Below are positions 7,211-15,420 of a stretch of DNA of 16,975 nt, in pieces (positions within the stretch are counted from its first letter, which is position 1; each line of letters begins with the position of its first letter). The notes beneath the pieces were generated by a model that was not told the DNA's origin, did not search any database, and saw only the letters and a list, made by a program, of their open reading frames with translations. This stretch comes from Bryobacterales bacterium. GTDB lineage: Bacteria > Acidobacteriota > Terriglobia > Bryobacterales > Bryobacteraceae. The stretch spans positions 1 through 16,975 of the forward strand of contig PKZC01000403.1 of the NCBI GenBank assembly GCA_003132905.1. The letters run 5' to 3'. The translations under genes were made by a program, and so were the position numbers.

Positions 7211-9256
7211 GTGAACCAAATTTTCATCTCCCAGATTTTTCTTGGCGGTATGATCTTGTACGCCGCCGCGGGCCTCTTCGGATTGATCGCTGCTCGCCAA
7301 CGGACCTTGGTGCGAGTCGTGGTATGCGCCCTTGCCGCCCTGGGCGCTGTGCTAGAGGGCATCGCATCGCTCGCGGTGATCACATCTGTCCATGAAACCA
7401 CGATCTCGATCCCTTCTGGAGTCTTTTTTCTTCAATACACGTTCCGTCTGGATCCGCTCTCGTCGTATTTCAATCTTGCCCTGGCCGTTGTGGGCTTGGC
7501 CGTATCCATCTATTCGTTCGGATACCTGAAGGGCTTTGATGCTCGAAAGCCCGTAGGAGTCTTCTGCTTTTTCTACTGCTTGCTGCTCATCAGCCTGACT
7601 GCCGTTTTCACTGCGTCCAACGCGGTGTTTTTTCTCGTTTCTTGGGAACTGATGGCGCTTGCAGCCTACTTCCTGGTCAGCTTCGACCATGAAAAAGAGG
7701 AGACGAGAAGAGCGGGAATTCTGTTTTTCATCATGTCGCACGCCGGCACCGGCGCGCTTCTGGTGGCATTCCTTCTCATGGGGACTTGGGCAGGAAGCTT
7801 TGATTTCTCGGCTTTCCAGGTCGCCAGCCACGCCCTGACTCCCATCCAGCGAGGCTCGCTATTTCTTTTGTTTTTTTTGGGGTTCGGTGTGAAGGCCGGC
7901 ATGGTACCCGTTCATGTCTGGCTCCCCGCGGCGCATCCCGTGGCGCCCAGTAATGTATCAGCACTGATGTCGGCAATCCTCATCAAGACCGGCATCTACG
8001 GCATCATGCGGGTGTCTTTCGATCTTCTGGGAATCCCCCCGCTGTGGTGGGGTCTGCTGGTCCTGGCCGCGGGAACCGCCTCCGCTATTCTAGGTGTTCT
8101 CTATGCCCTGATCGAGCCCGATCTCAAACGGATGTTAGCGTACTCGACGATTGAGAATTCCGGAATCATCCTCATGGCGCTCGGCGCTGCCATGGTTTTT
8201 CGGTCCTATGATCGTCCGTTGCTCGCGGCTGTTGCATTGGCGGCTTGTTTGTTTCACATCTTCAATCACGCGATCTTCAAGTCGTTGCTATTCCTTAGCG
8301 CGGGCGCCGTGGTACACGCAATGGAAACGCGTAACATGGAGCGCATGGGAGGGCTCATCCGCCGCATGCCGCTAACAGCATTGTGTTTTCTAGTGGGAGC
8401 TATCGCGATATCAGGTCTTCCACCACTCAACGGCTTTGTGAGCGAGTGGTTGACTTACCAAGCTCTGTTGAGCGGATTCGGGAGCACTCCGAGCTTGACG
8501 CGAATGGTCTTCCCGATCGCGGGTTCGCTACTGGCGCTGACCGGCGCGCTCGCCGCCGCCTGCTTTGTGCGCGCCTTCGGAATCGGGTTCCTCGCATTGC
8601 CGCGCAGTTCACAGGCAACCCATGCACACGAGGCCCACCCCTCGATGCTGGTGGGCATGGGCGCGCTCGCCGTGCTTTGCGTCGCCCTTGGACTGGGCGC
8701 GACATTGTGGCTCCCCATTCTGGACCCATTAACGAACCAATTACTGGGCATCAAAATGAGCGGAAACCTGGTCCTCGCCGGCGGCATTGCACTCTCTTCG
8801 GGCTCCCCCAAGGGCGGGACAGTAGCTCCAGCGGCGCTTGCGGGCGTCCTTGTCTTGCTCACGCTACTGCCCGGGATCTTGTTGGCCGGTTGGTGGCGTC
8901 GCGGTCACAGAGTTTCCGGCCCGACCTGGGATTGTGGCTTGCCGGGGTTGACGGAAGACAACGAGTACACGGCTACCGCCTTTTCCAAACCGTTAAGGAT
9001 GATCTTTGCGGCGTTCTATCAACCACGCCGTGAGATCCAGACTGAGTTCGAAGTGTCCGCTTACTACCCAACCTCCGTCCGCTTTGAAAGCGGGGTCGAG
9101 CCGGCGTTTGAGACCCACCTGTATTCTCCGCTCAAAGAAAGAATCCTCGCTCGGGCGAGTTGGTTCCGAGCCATTCAAGCTGGCAGCATTCACGCTTACT
9201 TGGCGTACATCTTCATCACCTTGGTCTTGCTCTTGCTGTTTGGAGTTCGCTCATGA
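7211..9256 (+). CDS. hyfB: HyfB-like proton-antiporter subunit of hydrogenase-related complex (second copy)
   Basis: A second 681-residue antiporter subunit, same length as the first copy. The key residues fall at identical positions: E146 (SWELMAL) and K228 (GFGVKAG), and the segment HVWLPAAHPVAPSNVSALM and the C-terminal GPTWDCGLPGLTEDNEYTA are shared. The sequences otherwise differ at many sites, so the duplication is old. GTG 7211 is chosen because the N-terminus then aligns without gap with the first copy; the nearest alternative (ATG 7250) would cut into the first helix. The start lies immediately after a strong leader hairpin. Its stop overlaps the hyfC start by 4 nt. Together with HyfF the complex has three antiporter-like subunits, as in E. 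coli hydrogenase-4 (HyfB, D, F); this copy may stand in for HyfD. Confidence 0.93.
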   Translation: MNQIFISQIFLGGMILYAAAGLFGLIAARQRTLVRVVVCALAALGAVLEGIASLAVITSVHETTISIPSGVFFLQYTFRLDPLSSYFNLALAVVGLAVSIYSFGYLKGFDARKPVGVFCFFYCLLLISLTAVFTASNAVFFLVSWELMALAAYFLVSFDHEKEETRRAGILFFIMSHAGTGALLVAFLLMGTWAGSFDFSAFQVASHALTPIQRGSLFLLFFLGFGVKAGMVPVHVWLPAAHPVAPSNVSALMSAILIKTGIYGIMRVSFDLLGIPPLWWGLLVLAAGTASAILGVLYALIEPDLKRMLAYSTIENSGIILMALGAAMVFRSYDRPLLAAVALAACLFHIFNHAIFKSLLFLSAGAVVHAMETRNMERMGGLIRRMPLTALCFLVGAIAISGLPPLNGFVSEWLTYQALLSGFGSTPSLTRMVFPIAGSLLALTGALAAACFVRAFGIGFLALPRSSQATHAHEAHPSMLVGMGALAVLCVALGLGATLWLPILDPLTNQLLGIKMSGNLVLAGGIALSSGSPKGGTVAPAALAGVLVLLTLLPGILLAGWWRRGHRVSGPTWDCGLPGLTEDNEYTATAFSKPLRMIFAAFYQPRREIQTEFEVSAYYPTSVRFESGVEPAFETHLYSPLKERILARASWFRAIQAGSIHAYLAYIFITLVLLLLFGVRS

Positions 9257-10194
9257 TCGTGATTATCGCGAAATCAGGATTGCAGTTGCTGTTGTTATTG
9301 CTTGTGGCTCCTCTCCTCAGCGGCGTTATAAGGACGATGAAGGCCCGTCTTCAGACGCGCCGCGGCCCAGGCATATTGCAACCCTACCGCGATCTTTTCA
9401 AGTTACTGCGCAAAGGGATGGTGATCCCTGACACCGCGTCATGGATCTTCTCTGCGGCTCCCTACATGGTCTTTGCGACGGCCACTCTTGTCGGACTGAT
9501 GATTCCCATGATGGCGACCGACGCCCCCCTCAGCCTTTTCGGTGGTGTTCTCGCGGTGATTTATCTCTTGGCGCTTGGGCGCTTTTTTCTGGCTCTCGGC
9601 GGCCTCGATACAGGAAGCTCGTTCGGGGGCCTCGGCAGCAGCCGGGAAATGACGATTTCGGCGATCGCGGAGCCGGCCATGATGCTGGCGATTTTCACGG
9701 TGGCCCTAAGCGCCAATTCTACAAACCTCAGTGAGATGGCCAGATCCGCCGTGAGTCAAAGTTGGAGATTCCTGGCGCCGTCGCAGATGTTGGCGTTTTC
9801 CGGGCTCTTTATTGTATTGATCGCAGAAACGGGCCGTATCCCTGTGGATAACCCGGCGACCCACCTCGAACTGACGATGATTCATGAAGCGATGATCCTC
9901 GAGTACTCGGGACCATACCTGGCGCTTATCGAATGGGGCGCCTCCATCAAACAGCTTGTCCTGATGACACTCCTGGTGAATACCTTCTTCCCGTTCAGTC
10001 TGAGTCCCAACTGGACGGTTTCCGGCCTCGGACTGGGTCTTTTCTTTTACCTTTTAAAGCTGCTTCTCTTGGCATGTTGCATCGTTCTGGTCGAAACAAC
10101 AAATGCGAAGATGCGCCTCTTCCGAGTGCCGGAATTGCTGGCGGTCGCCTTCATCCTGGGAGCGCTCGCGCTCATTTCAACATTCATATTCTGA
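9253..10194 (+). CDS. hyfC: HyfC/HycD/NuoH-like membrane subunit
   Basis: The 313-aa protein is the NuoH-type membrane anchor that couples the peripheral redox arm to the ion-pumping arm. It shows the family's loop RRGPGILQPYRDLFKLLRK (~37-54) and the acidic loop AETGRIPVDNPATHLELTMI with HEAM just after (191-214). About eight hydrophobic segments are seen. ATG 9253 overlaps the preceding TGA (ATGA). The frame is open to 9160 upstream, but that part only shadows the hyfB end. Length and motifs match HycD/HyfC. Acidic residues in the 191-214 loop, proposed in complex I to link redox and pumping, are kept, so coupling is probably preserved. Confidence 0.94.
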   Translation: MIVIIAKSGLQLLLLLLVAPLLSGVIRTMKARLQTRRGPGILQPYRDLFKLLRKGMVIPDTASWIFSAAPYMVFATATLVGLMIPMMATDAPLSLFGGVLAVIYLLALGRFFLALGGLDTGSSFGGLGSSREMTISAIAEPAMMLAIFTVALSANSTNLSEMARSAVSQSWRFLAPSQMLAFSGLFIVLIAETGRIPVDNPATHLELTMIHEAMILEYSGPYLALIEWGASIKQLVLMTLLVNTFFPFSLSPNWTVSGLGLGLFFYLLKLLLLACCIVLVETTNAKMRLFRVPELLAVAFILGALALISTFIF

Positions 10195-10202
10195 GGCCTG
10201 GC

Positions 10203-10889
10203 ATGTCCTTTATTCATGATCCCCAGTTCGGCGACAAAATGATCACCCTGATGGCGGCGCTGGTCCTCGTGCTGCAAATCTCCATGGTTGGCCAGAGATG
10301 GCTGATGACGAACATTCGCATATTCGCGCTCCAGTCTTTTCTCCTGGCCGCGATCGCCTGCACCATTGCCTTCTTCAATCAAGCCAACCACCTTTACATT
10401 GCAGCGTTGCTCACACTCGTCTTGAAAGCTTTGGTGCTTCCTTTTATACTGGCGCGCCTTGTAGAAAGAGTCGGTATCCGACACGAGATCGAACCCCTCA
10501 TCAACGTTCCGCTATCGATTCTCATCTCGGGCTGCTTGACGCTAGTGGGCTATGTGGTGGCCGAATCCTTTTACCACCCAGAAGAGACCTCCGCCTCAGC
10601 GGCACTGGGACACAACACCCTCGCTATCGCGATCGCTTTGTTTCTGATCGGTTTCTTCACGACACTAAACCGCCGCAAGGCTCTAACGCAGGTCCTGGGG
10701 TTGCTGTCCATGGAAAATGGCCTTTTCCTGGCCGCAATCTCGTTAATGTATGGAATGCCCTTAGTAGTTGAGCTCGGGATTTTCTTTGATGTTCTCCTCG
10801 CGGTAATGGTTCTTGGCATTCTTGTCTACCGAATCGGCGAGACGTTCGACTCGATGGATGTCAGTAAGCTACGAAGGTTGCGCGGCTAG
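10203..10889 (+). CDS. hyfE: HyfE-like membrane subunit
   Basis: The 228-aa hydrophobic protein has about seven membrane segments and matches HyfE in size and order. Its C-terminal half, with a conserved Glu in LLSMENGLFLAAI, resembles NuoK, the small antiporter-like subunit of complex I. ATG 10203 has GAGG at 10193-10196, 6 nt upstream, better than any in-frame upstream start; the frame is open from 9933 but that stretch only shadows hyfC. It lies 8 nt after hyfC and 2 nt before hyfF. Role: part of the membrane ion-translocation arm, inferred from family. Confidence 0.9.
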   Translation: MSFIHDPQFGDKMITLMAALVLVLQISMVGQRWLMTNIRIFALQSFLLAAIACTIAFFNQANHLYIAALLTLVLKALVLPFILARLVERVGIRHEIEPLINVPLSILISGCLTLVGYVVAESFYHPEETSASAALGHNTLAIAIALFLIGFFTTLNRRKALTQVLGLLSMENGLFLAAISLMYGMPLVVELGIFFDVLLAVMVLGILVYRIGETFDSMDVSKLRRLRG

Positions 10890-10891
10890 GC

Positions 10892-12394
10892 ATGATTCTG
10901 TTCTGGCTTCTTCTCGTCCCTCTCGTCGCTGGCCCTCTGGCCTTCTTCCTCCGAAGACGGCCCGCCATGGAGGTCGTCAATCTATCCGCCTTCGCCGTTG
11001 TGCTGTGCCTCGCAGCCGCACTCGGTCGTCAGGTGCTTCGAAGTGGCCCGGTTTCGCTATGGGACGGATTCCTATATGTGGACGCTCTCAGTTCGCTGAT
11101 TGTTCTCTTAACGGCTTTTGTCGCACTCGTATGTTCCATCTATGCAGTCGGCTATTTCCGTCACGACGAGCAAAACACCGTCTTCCTCAAGGACGAGGAC
11201 GTATTGGGCGAGATTGCGGGCCAGAAACTGCGGAAATACTATTCGCTCATGCCGCTATTTGTGTTTTCCATGCTTCTGGTCGCCCTTGCAAACAATCTAG
11301 GAGTGCTATGGGTTGCCATCGAAGGAACAACATTGGCGTCGGTGTTCCTCGTCACGTTTTACGGGCGCGAAACCTCTCTTGAAGCCGCCTGGAAGTACGC
11401 CATCATAGGAGGCGTCGGCCTCTCCATGGCTCTGTTCGGAACGATTCTCACTTACTACGCCGCTCATCGGTTCGCAGGGATAGAAACCCTGGCCGGTCTG
11501 AATTGGTCAATGCTCGTCGGAAATGCCGCCCAGCTTGACAAACCAACCATGCGGTTGGCTTTCATCCTGATTCTGCTCGGCTACGGAACGAAGGCGGGGA
11601 TCGCTCCTATGCATACTTGGAAGCCGGACGCCTACAGTGAAGCGCCTGTTCCTGTGGCTGCGATGCTCGCGACCGGAGTCCTCAACTGTGCTCTTTACGG
11701 CCTCGTGCGATTCTACATTCTGACTTCCAAATGCCTAGGTCCGCAGTTTGCCTCGCAGCTTTTGATTGTATTCGGACTGCTTTCGGTGGGAGTCGCTGTT
11801 CCGTTCGTGCTGGTACAGAGGAGCTTCCGCCGCCTACTGGCGTACTCCAGCGTAGAACACTGCGGGATTATGGTGCTTGCACTTGGCTTTGGCGGACCCT
11901 TGGGGATATTAGGCATGTTCCTTCACATGACCTTCCACGCGGTTACTAAACCTTTGCTGTTCTTTTGCGCCGGCAACATCCAACAACACCTGAATACGGA
12001 ACTGTTCCGCAAAGCAAAGGGCGGGCTGATTCATTCGATGCCCTGGACCGGGGCCGCATTTTTGATGGGGACTCTTGCTGTCACGGGGTCGCCTCCCTTC
12101 AGCCTGTTCCAGAGCGAGTTCACAATTCTGCGAGCGGCGTTCGGGGGAGGACACTTTCTTCCAGCCATTCTTTTCGTTGCCTTTCTCGTCGCGATCTTCT
12201 CCGGGTTTCTAGTACACATCGCAAACCTCGTTCTTGGTGCGGACCCGGGGCTTCCACCGGCTGAGACCTGTCGTTGGAAGAAGTACTCTGTTCTTGGGCT
12301 GGCTTCGGTGATTATTGTCCTAGGCTTCTGGATACCTGCGCCGCTCTTCCGCTTGATCCAGAGCGCAGCCGACGTTGTGGTGGGTGGACGATGA
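10892..12394 (+). CDS. hyfF: HyfF-like antiporter subunit (NuoN/NuoL family)
   Basis: This is a 500-aa polytopic antiporter-type subunit. The conserved Glu is in LWVAIEGTTLAS (E144) and the Lys in GYGTKAGIAPMHTW (K234), followed by KPDAYSEAPVPVAAML, typical of HyfF. Compared with HyfB it lacks the ~150-residue C-terminal extension. ATG 10892 is 2 nt after the hyfE stop; the TGA overlaps the ATG of hyfG by 4 nt. It is the third antiporter-like subunit of the cluster and should form one more ion channel of the complex. Confidence 0.94.
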   Translation: MILFWLLLVPLVAGPLAFFLRRRPAMEVVNLSAFAVVLCLAAALGRQVLRSGPVSLWDGFLYVDALSSLIVLLTAFVALVCSIYAVGYFRHDEQNTVFLKDEDVLGEIAGQKLRKYYSLMPLFVFSMLLVALANNLGVLWVAIEGTTLASVFLVTFYGRETSLEAAWKYAIIGGVGLSMALFGTILTYYAAHRFAGIETLAGLNWSMLVGNAAQLDKPTMRLAFILILLGYGTKAGIAPMHTWKPDAYSEAPVPVAAMLATGVLNCALYGLVRFYILTSKCLGPQFASQLLIVFGLLSVGVAVPFVLVQRSFRRLLAYSSVEHCGIMVLALGFGGPLGILGMFLHMTFHAVTKPLLFFCAGNIQQHLNTELFRKAKGGLIHSMPWTGAAFLMGTLAVTGSPPFSLFQSEFTILRAAFGGGHFLPAILFVAFLVAIFSGFLVHIANLVLGADPGLPPAETCRWKKYSVLGLASVIIVLGFWIPAPLFRLIQSAADVVVGGR

Positions 12395-13980
12395 CACAAG
12401 CGGCATTTCCTCCGTTTGAGACGTTTCAACAGAAGTTTGGCGCACACGTTCAATCGATGCATGCCGAACGCGATGATGAACTATATCTATTTATTAGCGA
12501 TCCAAACATTCGCGATATAGCGGGATACCTGCGAGGGGAGCTCGACGCAAGGTTGGTAAGTGTGTTCGCCGAGGATCGGCGTTCTACCGAAGATGTCTTT
12601 TTCAATTACTACGTTTTTGAACGGAAGGGCGACACTCGGTATCTCATCGTGCGAGCGCCTGTACCCGCCGGCTTTCCCGAGTTTCCGTCGCTTTCGGCCG
12701 AACTGCCGGCAGTGAACTGGCAAGAACGCGAAATCCAGGACTGGTTCGGACTCACGGCGATCGGGCATCCCAACCCCAGGCGCGTCGCCTTGCATGACAA
12801 TTGGCCCGATGTTCACCCCTTGCGGAAGGATTTTCCGATCGACACAGTATTGCCGCCTTTTGAAGGCGAGCGCCACGTCTACCGGCCGGCTCTGGGAGAA
12901 GGTGTGTTTCAAGTGCCCGTGGGTCCGGTCCATGCAGGCACCATCGAACCCGGCCATTTCAGTTTTGCGGTGGCAGGTGAGCCGATCCTCTACTTGCAAC
13001 TTCGAATGTTCTATACCCACAAGGCCACCGAAAAGCTCTTCGAGAAGTTGCCGATTCACAAAGCGGTTTTCCTGGCCGAGAGCGTGTCGGGCGACTCCAG
13101 TTTTTCCCACGGCGCGGCTTTCTGTCAGGCAGTTGAACGCGCGGCTCAGATCGACGTTCCGGAGCGCGCGCTGATCATGCGCACCATTCTGCTGGAGCTC
13201 GAGCGAATCTGTAATCATGTTGCCGACATCGGCGCGATCGCTACAGACGTTGGATTTGTCGTCGCGAATGCGCATGCCAGCCGATTGAAGGAGATGCTGT
13301 TCACCGCCAATGAACAGTTGACTGGAAATCGCCTATTGCGAGGCATGGTCTGCATCGGTGGCGTCCGAAGAGATTGGCGCTTCTGGCAAGTGGATAATTT
13401 TCGGAAGACGGTGGAAGTTTTCGCGCGGGAGTTTCGGGATCTGGTGGACCTGATTAGTTCCTCCGAGTCTACGCGCGATCGGTTGGAACACACTGGAATC
13501 CTTAAGCCCCAGATCGCGAAGGATCTGGGCATCGTAGGCGTGGGGGGCCGGGCTTCCGGAGTCGATTTGGACGTGCGGCGCGACCACCCGTACGCGGCTT
13601 ATCGTCGATACTCCTTCCGCGTGCCGGTTTATCAAGCCGGGGATGTCTGGCACCGGATGCAGGTCCGCATTGATGAAGTGACGGAATCACTCGGCATCAT
13701 CAGGAGCGCTATCGTAGAAAATCTCAACGGCGAGTTTCGGGTTCCCGTCCCTTCAATCCCTCCGGACCGCTGCGCTCTGAGCGCTGTGGAGGGATGGCGG
13801 GGTGAGATTCTCCATTGGATTCGCACGGGCGTCAACAATCATCTGGAGCGTTGCAAGATCAAGGATCCGTCTCTCAACAACTGGCCCGCGCTGGTTGAAG
13901 CGGTTCAGGGAAACATCATTGCAGACTTCCCTGTCATCAATAAGAGTTTCAATCTTTCTTACTCGGGGACGGATCGGTAA
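12391..13980 (+). CDS. hyfG: HyfG/HycE-like large subunit (NuoC-NuoD fusion) lacking all NiFe-binding cysteines
   Basis: The 529-aa protein joins a NuoC-like domain (1-~160; motif EREIQDWFGL, then HPLRKDFP) to a NuoD/hydrogenase large-subunit domain. GPVHAGTIEPGHFSF (178-192) and ELERICNHVADIGAI (269-283) are typical of group 4 large subunits. Where hydrogenases have RVCGICGFAH, this has SVSGDSSFSH (231-240): both cysteines are serine. At the C-terminus DPCxxCTDR is replaced by NLSYSGTDR, again without cysteine. A NiFe centre cannot be bound in the known way, so H2 chemistry is very unlikely. The protein stops at the Arg after which HycE is cleaved during maturation, so it has no cleavable tail. 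It fits the hydrogenase-related (Ehr) type. ATG 12391 overlaps the hyfF stop; the frame is open to 12274 but that part is hyfF shadow. Confidence 0.95.
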   Translation: MTQAAFPPFETFQQKFGAHVQSMHAERDDELYLFISDPNIRDIAGYLRGELDARLVSVFAEDRRSTEDVFFNYYVFERKGDTRYLIVRAPVPAGFPEFPSLSAELPAVNWQEREIQDWFGLTAIGHPNPRRVALHDNWPDVHPLRKDFPIDTVLPPFEGERHVYRPALGEGVFQVPVGPVHAGTIEPGHFSFAVAGEPILYLQLRMFYTHKATEKLFEKLPIHKAVFLAESVSGDSSFSHGAAFCQAVERAAQIDVPERALIMRTILLELERICNHVADIGAIATDVGFVVANAHASRLKEMLFTANEQLTGNRLLRGMVCIGGVRRDWRFWQVDNFRKTVEVFAREFRDLVDLISSSESTRDRLEHTGILKPQIAKDLGIVGVGGRASGVDLDVRRDHPYAAYRRYSFRVPVYQAGDVWHRMQVRIDEVTESLGIIRSAIVENLNGEFRVPVPSIPPDRCALSAVEGWRGEILHWIRTGVNNHLERCKIKDPSLNNWPALVEAVQGNIIADFPVINKSFNLSYSGTDR

Positions 13981-13983
13981 TCG

Positions 13984-14844
13984 ATGTTCAAAATCCTCCA
14001 AAGGACCTTCAGCACCGGCGTTGTCACGACGGCCTATCCCAGTAAGCCGGCTAAAATCTCAGAATACTTTCGCGGACGGCCGAGCTTCGATTTCGAAAAA
14101 TGGCAGGATGCGCGGCCCGCTGAAGATGTGTGTCCAACCGGGGCGATATCTGTTTCGGATGGAGAAGAATCGCGGAAAGTTACCGTTGACTATGGTCTGT
14201 GTGTCTTCTGCGGCTTGTGCGCGGAAGCGTCATCCGGTCAGGCAGTGCAAGTCACCCAAGAATTTGAACTGGCGGTTGCGGATCGCGCTAGCCTCGCTCT
14301 CACTGCGGAATACGCGTTGAACTCCGACGGGACTCATCGACAGTTGCGCGCCCTACGTCGCGGATCCTCGAATGCCGAAGCGCAGGTGGAGAGCGCCGGA
14401 AGGAAGGCGCGAGAAAAAATCCAGAAGCTTTTGGGAAGGTCCCTCTCCATCCGGGAGGTAGATGCAGGGTCGTGCAATGGGTGTGAGCTGGAGATTGTCG
14501 CCCTCAACAATCCCGTTTACGATATCGAGCGCTTTGGTATCCACTTCGTCGCATCTCCTCGTCATGCCGACATGCTACTGGTAACGGGTCCAGTCACGCG
14601 AAACATGGAACTCGCCCTGTTGAAGACGTATCGCGCCATGCCTGAGCCGAAGATTGTTGTCGCGGTCGGCGCCTGTGGCATTAGCGGAGGAATCTTCGGC
14701 GTCAACTACGCGTCGCTAGGCGGGGTTGATCGCGTCGTGCCGGTGGACGTTTACATCCCAGGATGTCCTCCGCGTCCACAAGCCCTGCTTCACGGAATCC
14801 TGCTGGCCGTCGGACGGCTGGAGGAAAAACAATACCCGATATAG
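13984..14844 (+). CDS. hyfI: Ferredoxin-like domain fused to NuoB/HyfI-type small subunit
   Basis: The 286-aa protein appears to combine HyfH and HyfI. Residues 1-~100 resemble the HyfH ferredoxin domain (YFRGRPSFDFEKW). Only one 4Fe-4S set remains: C50 (CPTGAI) with C73, C76 and C79 (CVFCGLC). The first CxxCxxC is replaced by residues 40-48 (WQDARPAED) and the last CP is absent (CAEASSG). A charged linker (~110-150) leads to the NuoB domain (~151-286). There all four proximal-cluster cysteines are kept: C164 and C167 (SCNGCELE), C231 (GACG) and C261 (GCPPRPQ). It should pass electrons to or from the cluster next to the large subunit. It starts 3 nt after the large-subunit stop. Confidence 0.93.
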   Translation: MFKILQRTFSTGVVTTAYPSKPAKISEYFRGRPSFDFEKWQDARPAEDVCPTGAISVSDGEESRKVTVDYGLCVFCGLCAEASSGQAVQVTQEFELAVADRASLALTAEYALNSDGTHRQLRALRRGSSNAEAQVESAGRKAREKIQKLLGRSLSIREVDAGSCNGCELEIVALNNPVYDIERFGIHFVASPRHADMLLVTGPVTRNMELALLKTYRAMPEPKIVVAVGACGISGGIFGVNYASLGGVDRVVPVDVYIPGCPPRPQALLHGILLAVGRLEEKQYPI

Positions 14845-14856
14845 GGTAGGTTGGTT

Positions 14857-15291
14857 ATGCCGCTGATCGAGACGATGACGATAGCCGACTACGATGCCGT
14901 GATGGCGCTTCTCCGAAGCTCACCAGGACTCGCGTTACGAACGGTGGACTCACGCGGGGCGACTGAACGCTACCTGGCGCGAAACCCTGGGCTGAGTTTT
15001 GTGGCTAGGTGCGCCAAGCGTATTGTTGGTTGCGTGATGTGCGGTCATGATGGCCGGCGCGGTTATTTGCAGCACTTAGCCGTGGATCCTGAGTACCAGC
15101 GCCGCGGCATTGGGACTGCCCTGGTCGAACGGTGTTTGGCGGAGCTTAGCCGCTTGGGTATCGATAAAGCTCATCTTGATGTTCTTGTCGCCAATGAGCC
15201 GGCTCATCAATACTGGACGGGCCGAGGGTGGAAGAGGAGAGACGACATCGTACGCTATTCGTATACCAGTTCAACTGATACGAATGCTTGA
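14857..15291 (+). CDS. GNAT-family N-acetyltransferase
   Basis: The 144-aa protein is a single GNAT domain. Motif A is clear: LQHLAVDPEYQRRGIGTALV with the acetyl-CoA pyrophosphate loop QRRGIG, followed by the C-terminal strand-helix region VLVANEPAHQYWTGRGWKRR. It transfers an acetyl group from acetyl-CoA to an unknown amine; the layout resembles RimI-like enzymes, but the substrate cannot be read from sequence. ATG 14857 has TAGG 6 nt upstream; a TTG at 14851 would add two residues. It follows the small subunit by 12 nt with no terminator seen, so it probably belongs to the same transcript. A link to the complex (protein acetylation) is only a possibility. Confidence 0.88.
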   Translation: MPLIETMTIADYDAVMALLRSSPGLALRTVDSRGATERYLARNPGLSFVARCAKRIVGCVMCGHDGRRGYLQHLAVDPEYQRRGIGTALVERCLAELSRLGIDKAHLDVLVANEPAHQYWTGRGWKRRDDIVRYSYTSSTDTNA

Positions 15292-15310
15292 GCTGCGCTG
15301 CGAAAGGGAG

Positions 15311-15325
15311 CTGCAAGAATTGCAG
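15311..15325. promoter_or_regulatory. Perfect dyad CTGCAA-N3-TTGCAG, second copy, candidate enhancer site
   Basis: CTGCAA-GAA-TTGCAG begins 20 nt after the GNAT stop. Its centre (15318) is 104 nt upstream of the GG of a strong -24/-12 element (15421-15436). The arms are identical to those at 6934-6948, where the distance is 106 nt. The repeat of both sequence and geometry at two separate intergenic regions argues for one activator binding both. Confidence 0.65.
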
Positions 15326-15420
15326 GCCTGCTTCCTCACAGCCAGCTAGCCGACCGGGGAGTGGGCCTACCTCGTGCTGAATCGTCCATTCTGTCATCTT
15401 CTTAGCCGCTCTTAACCAAA

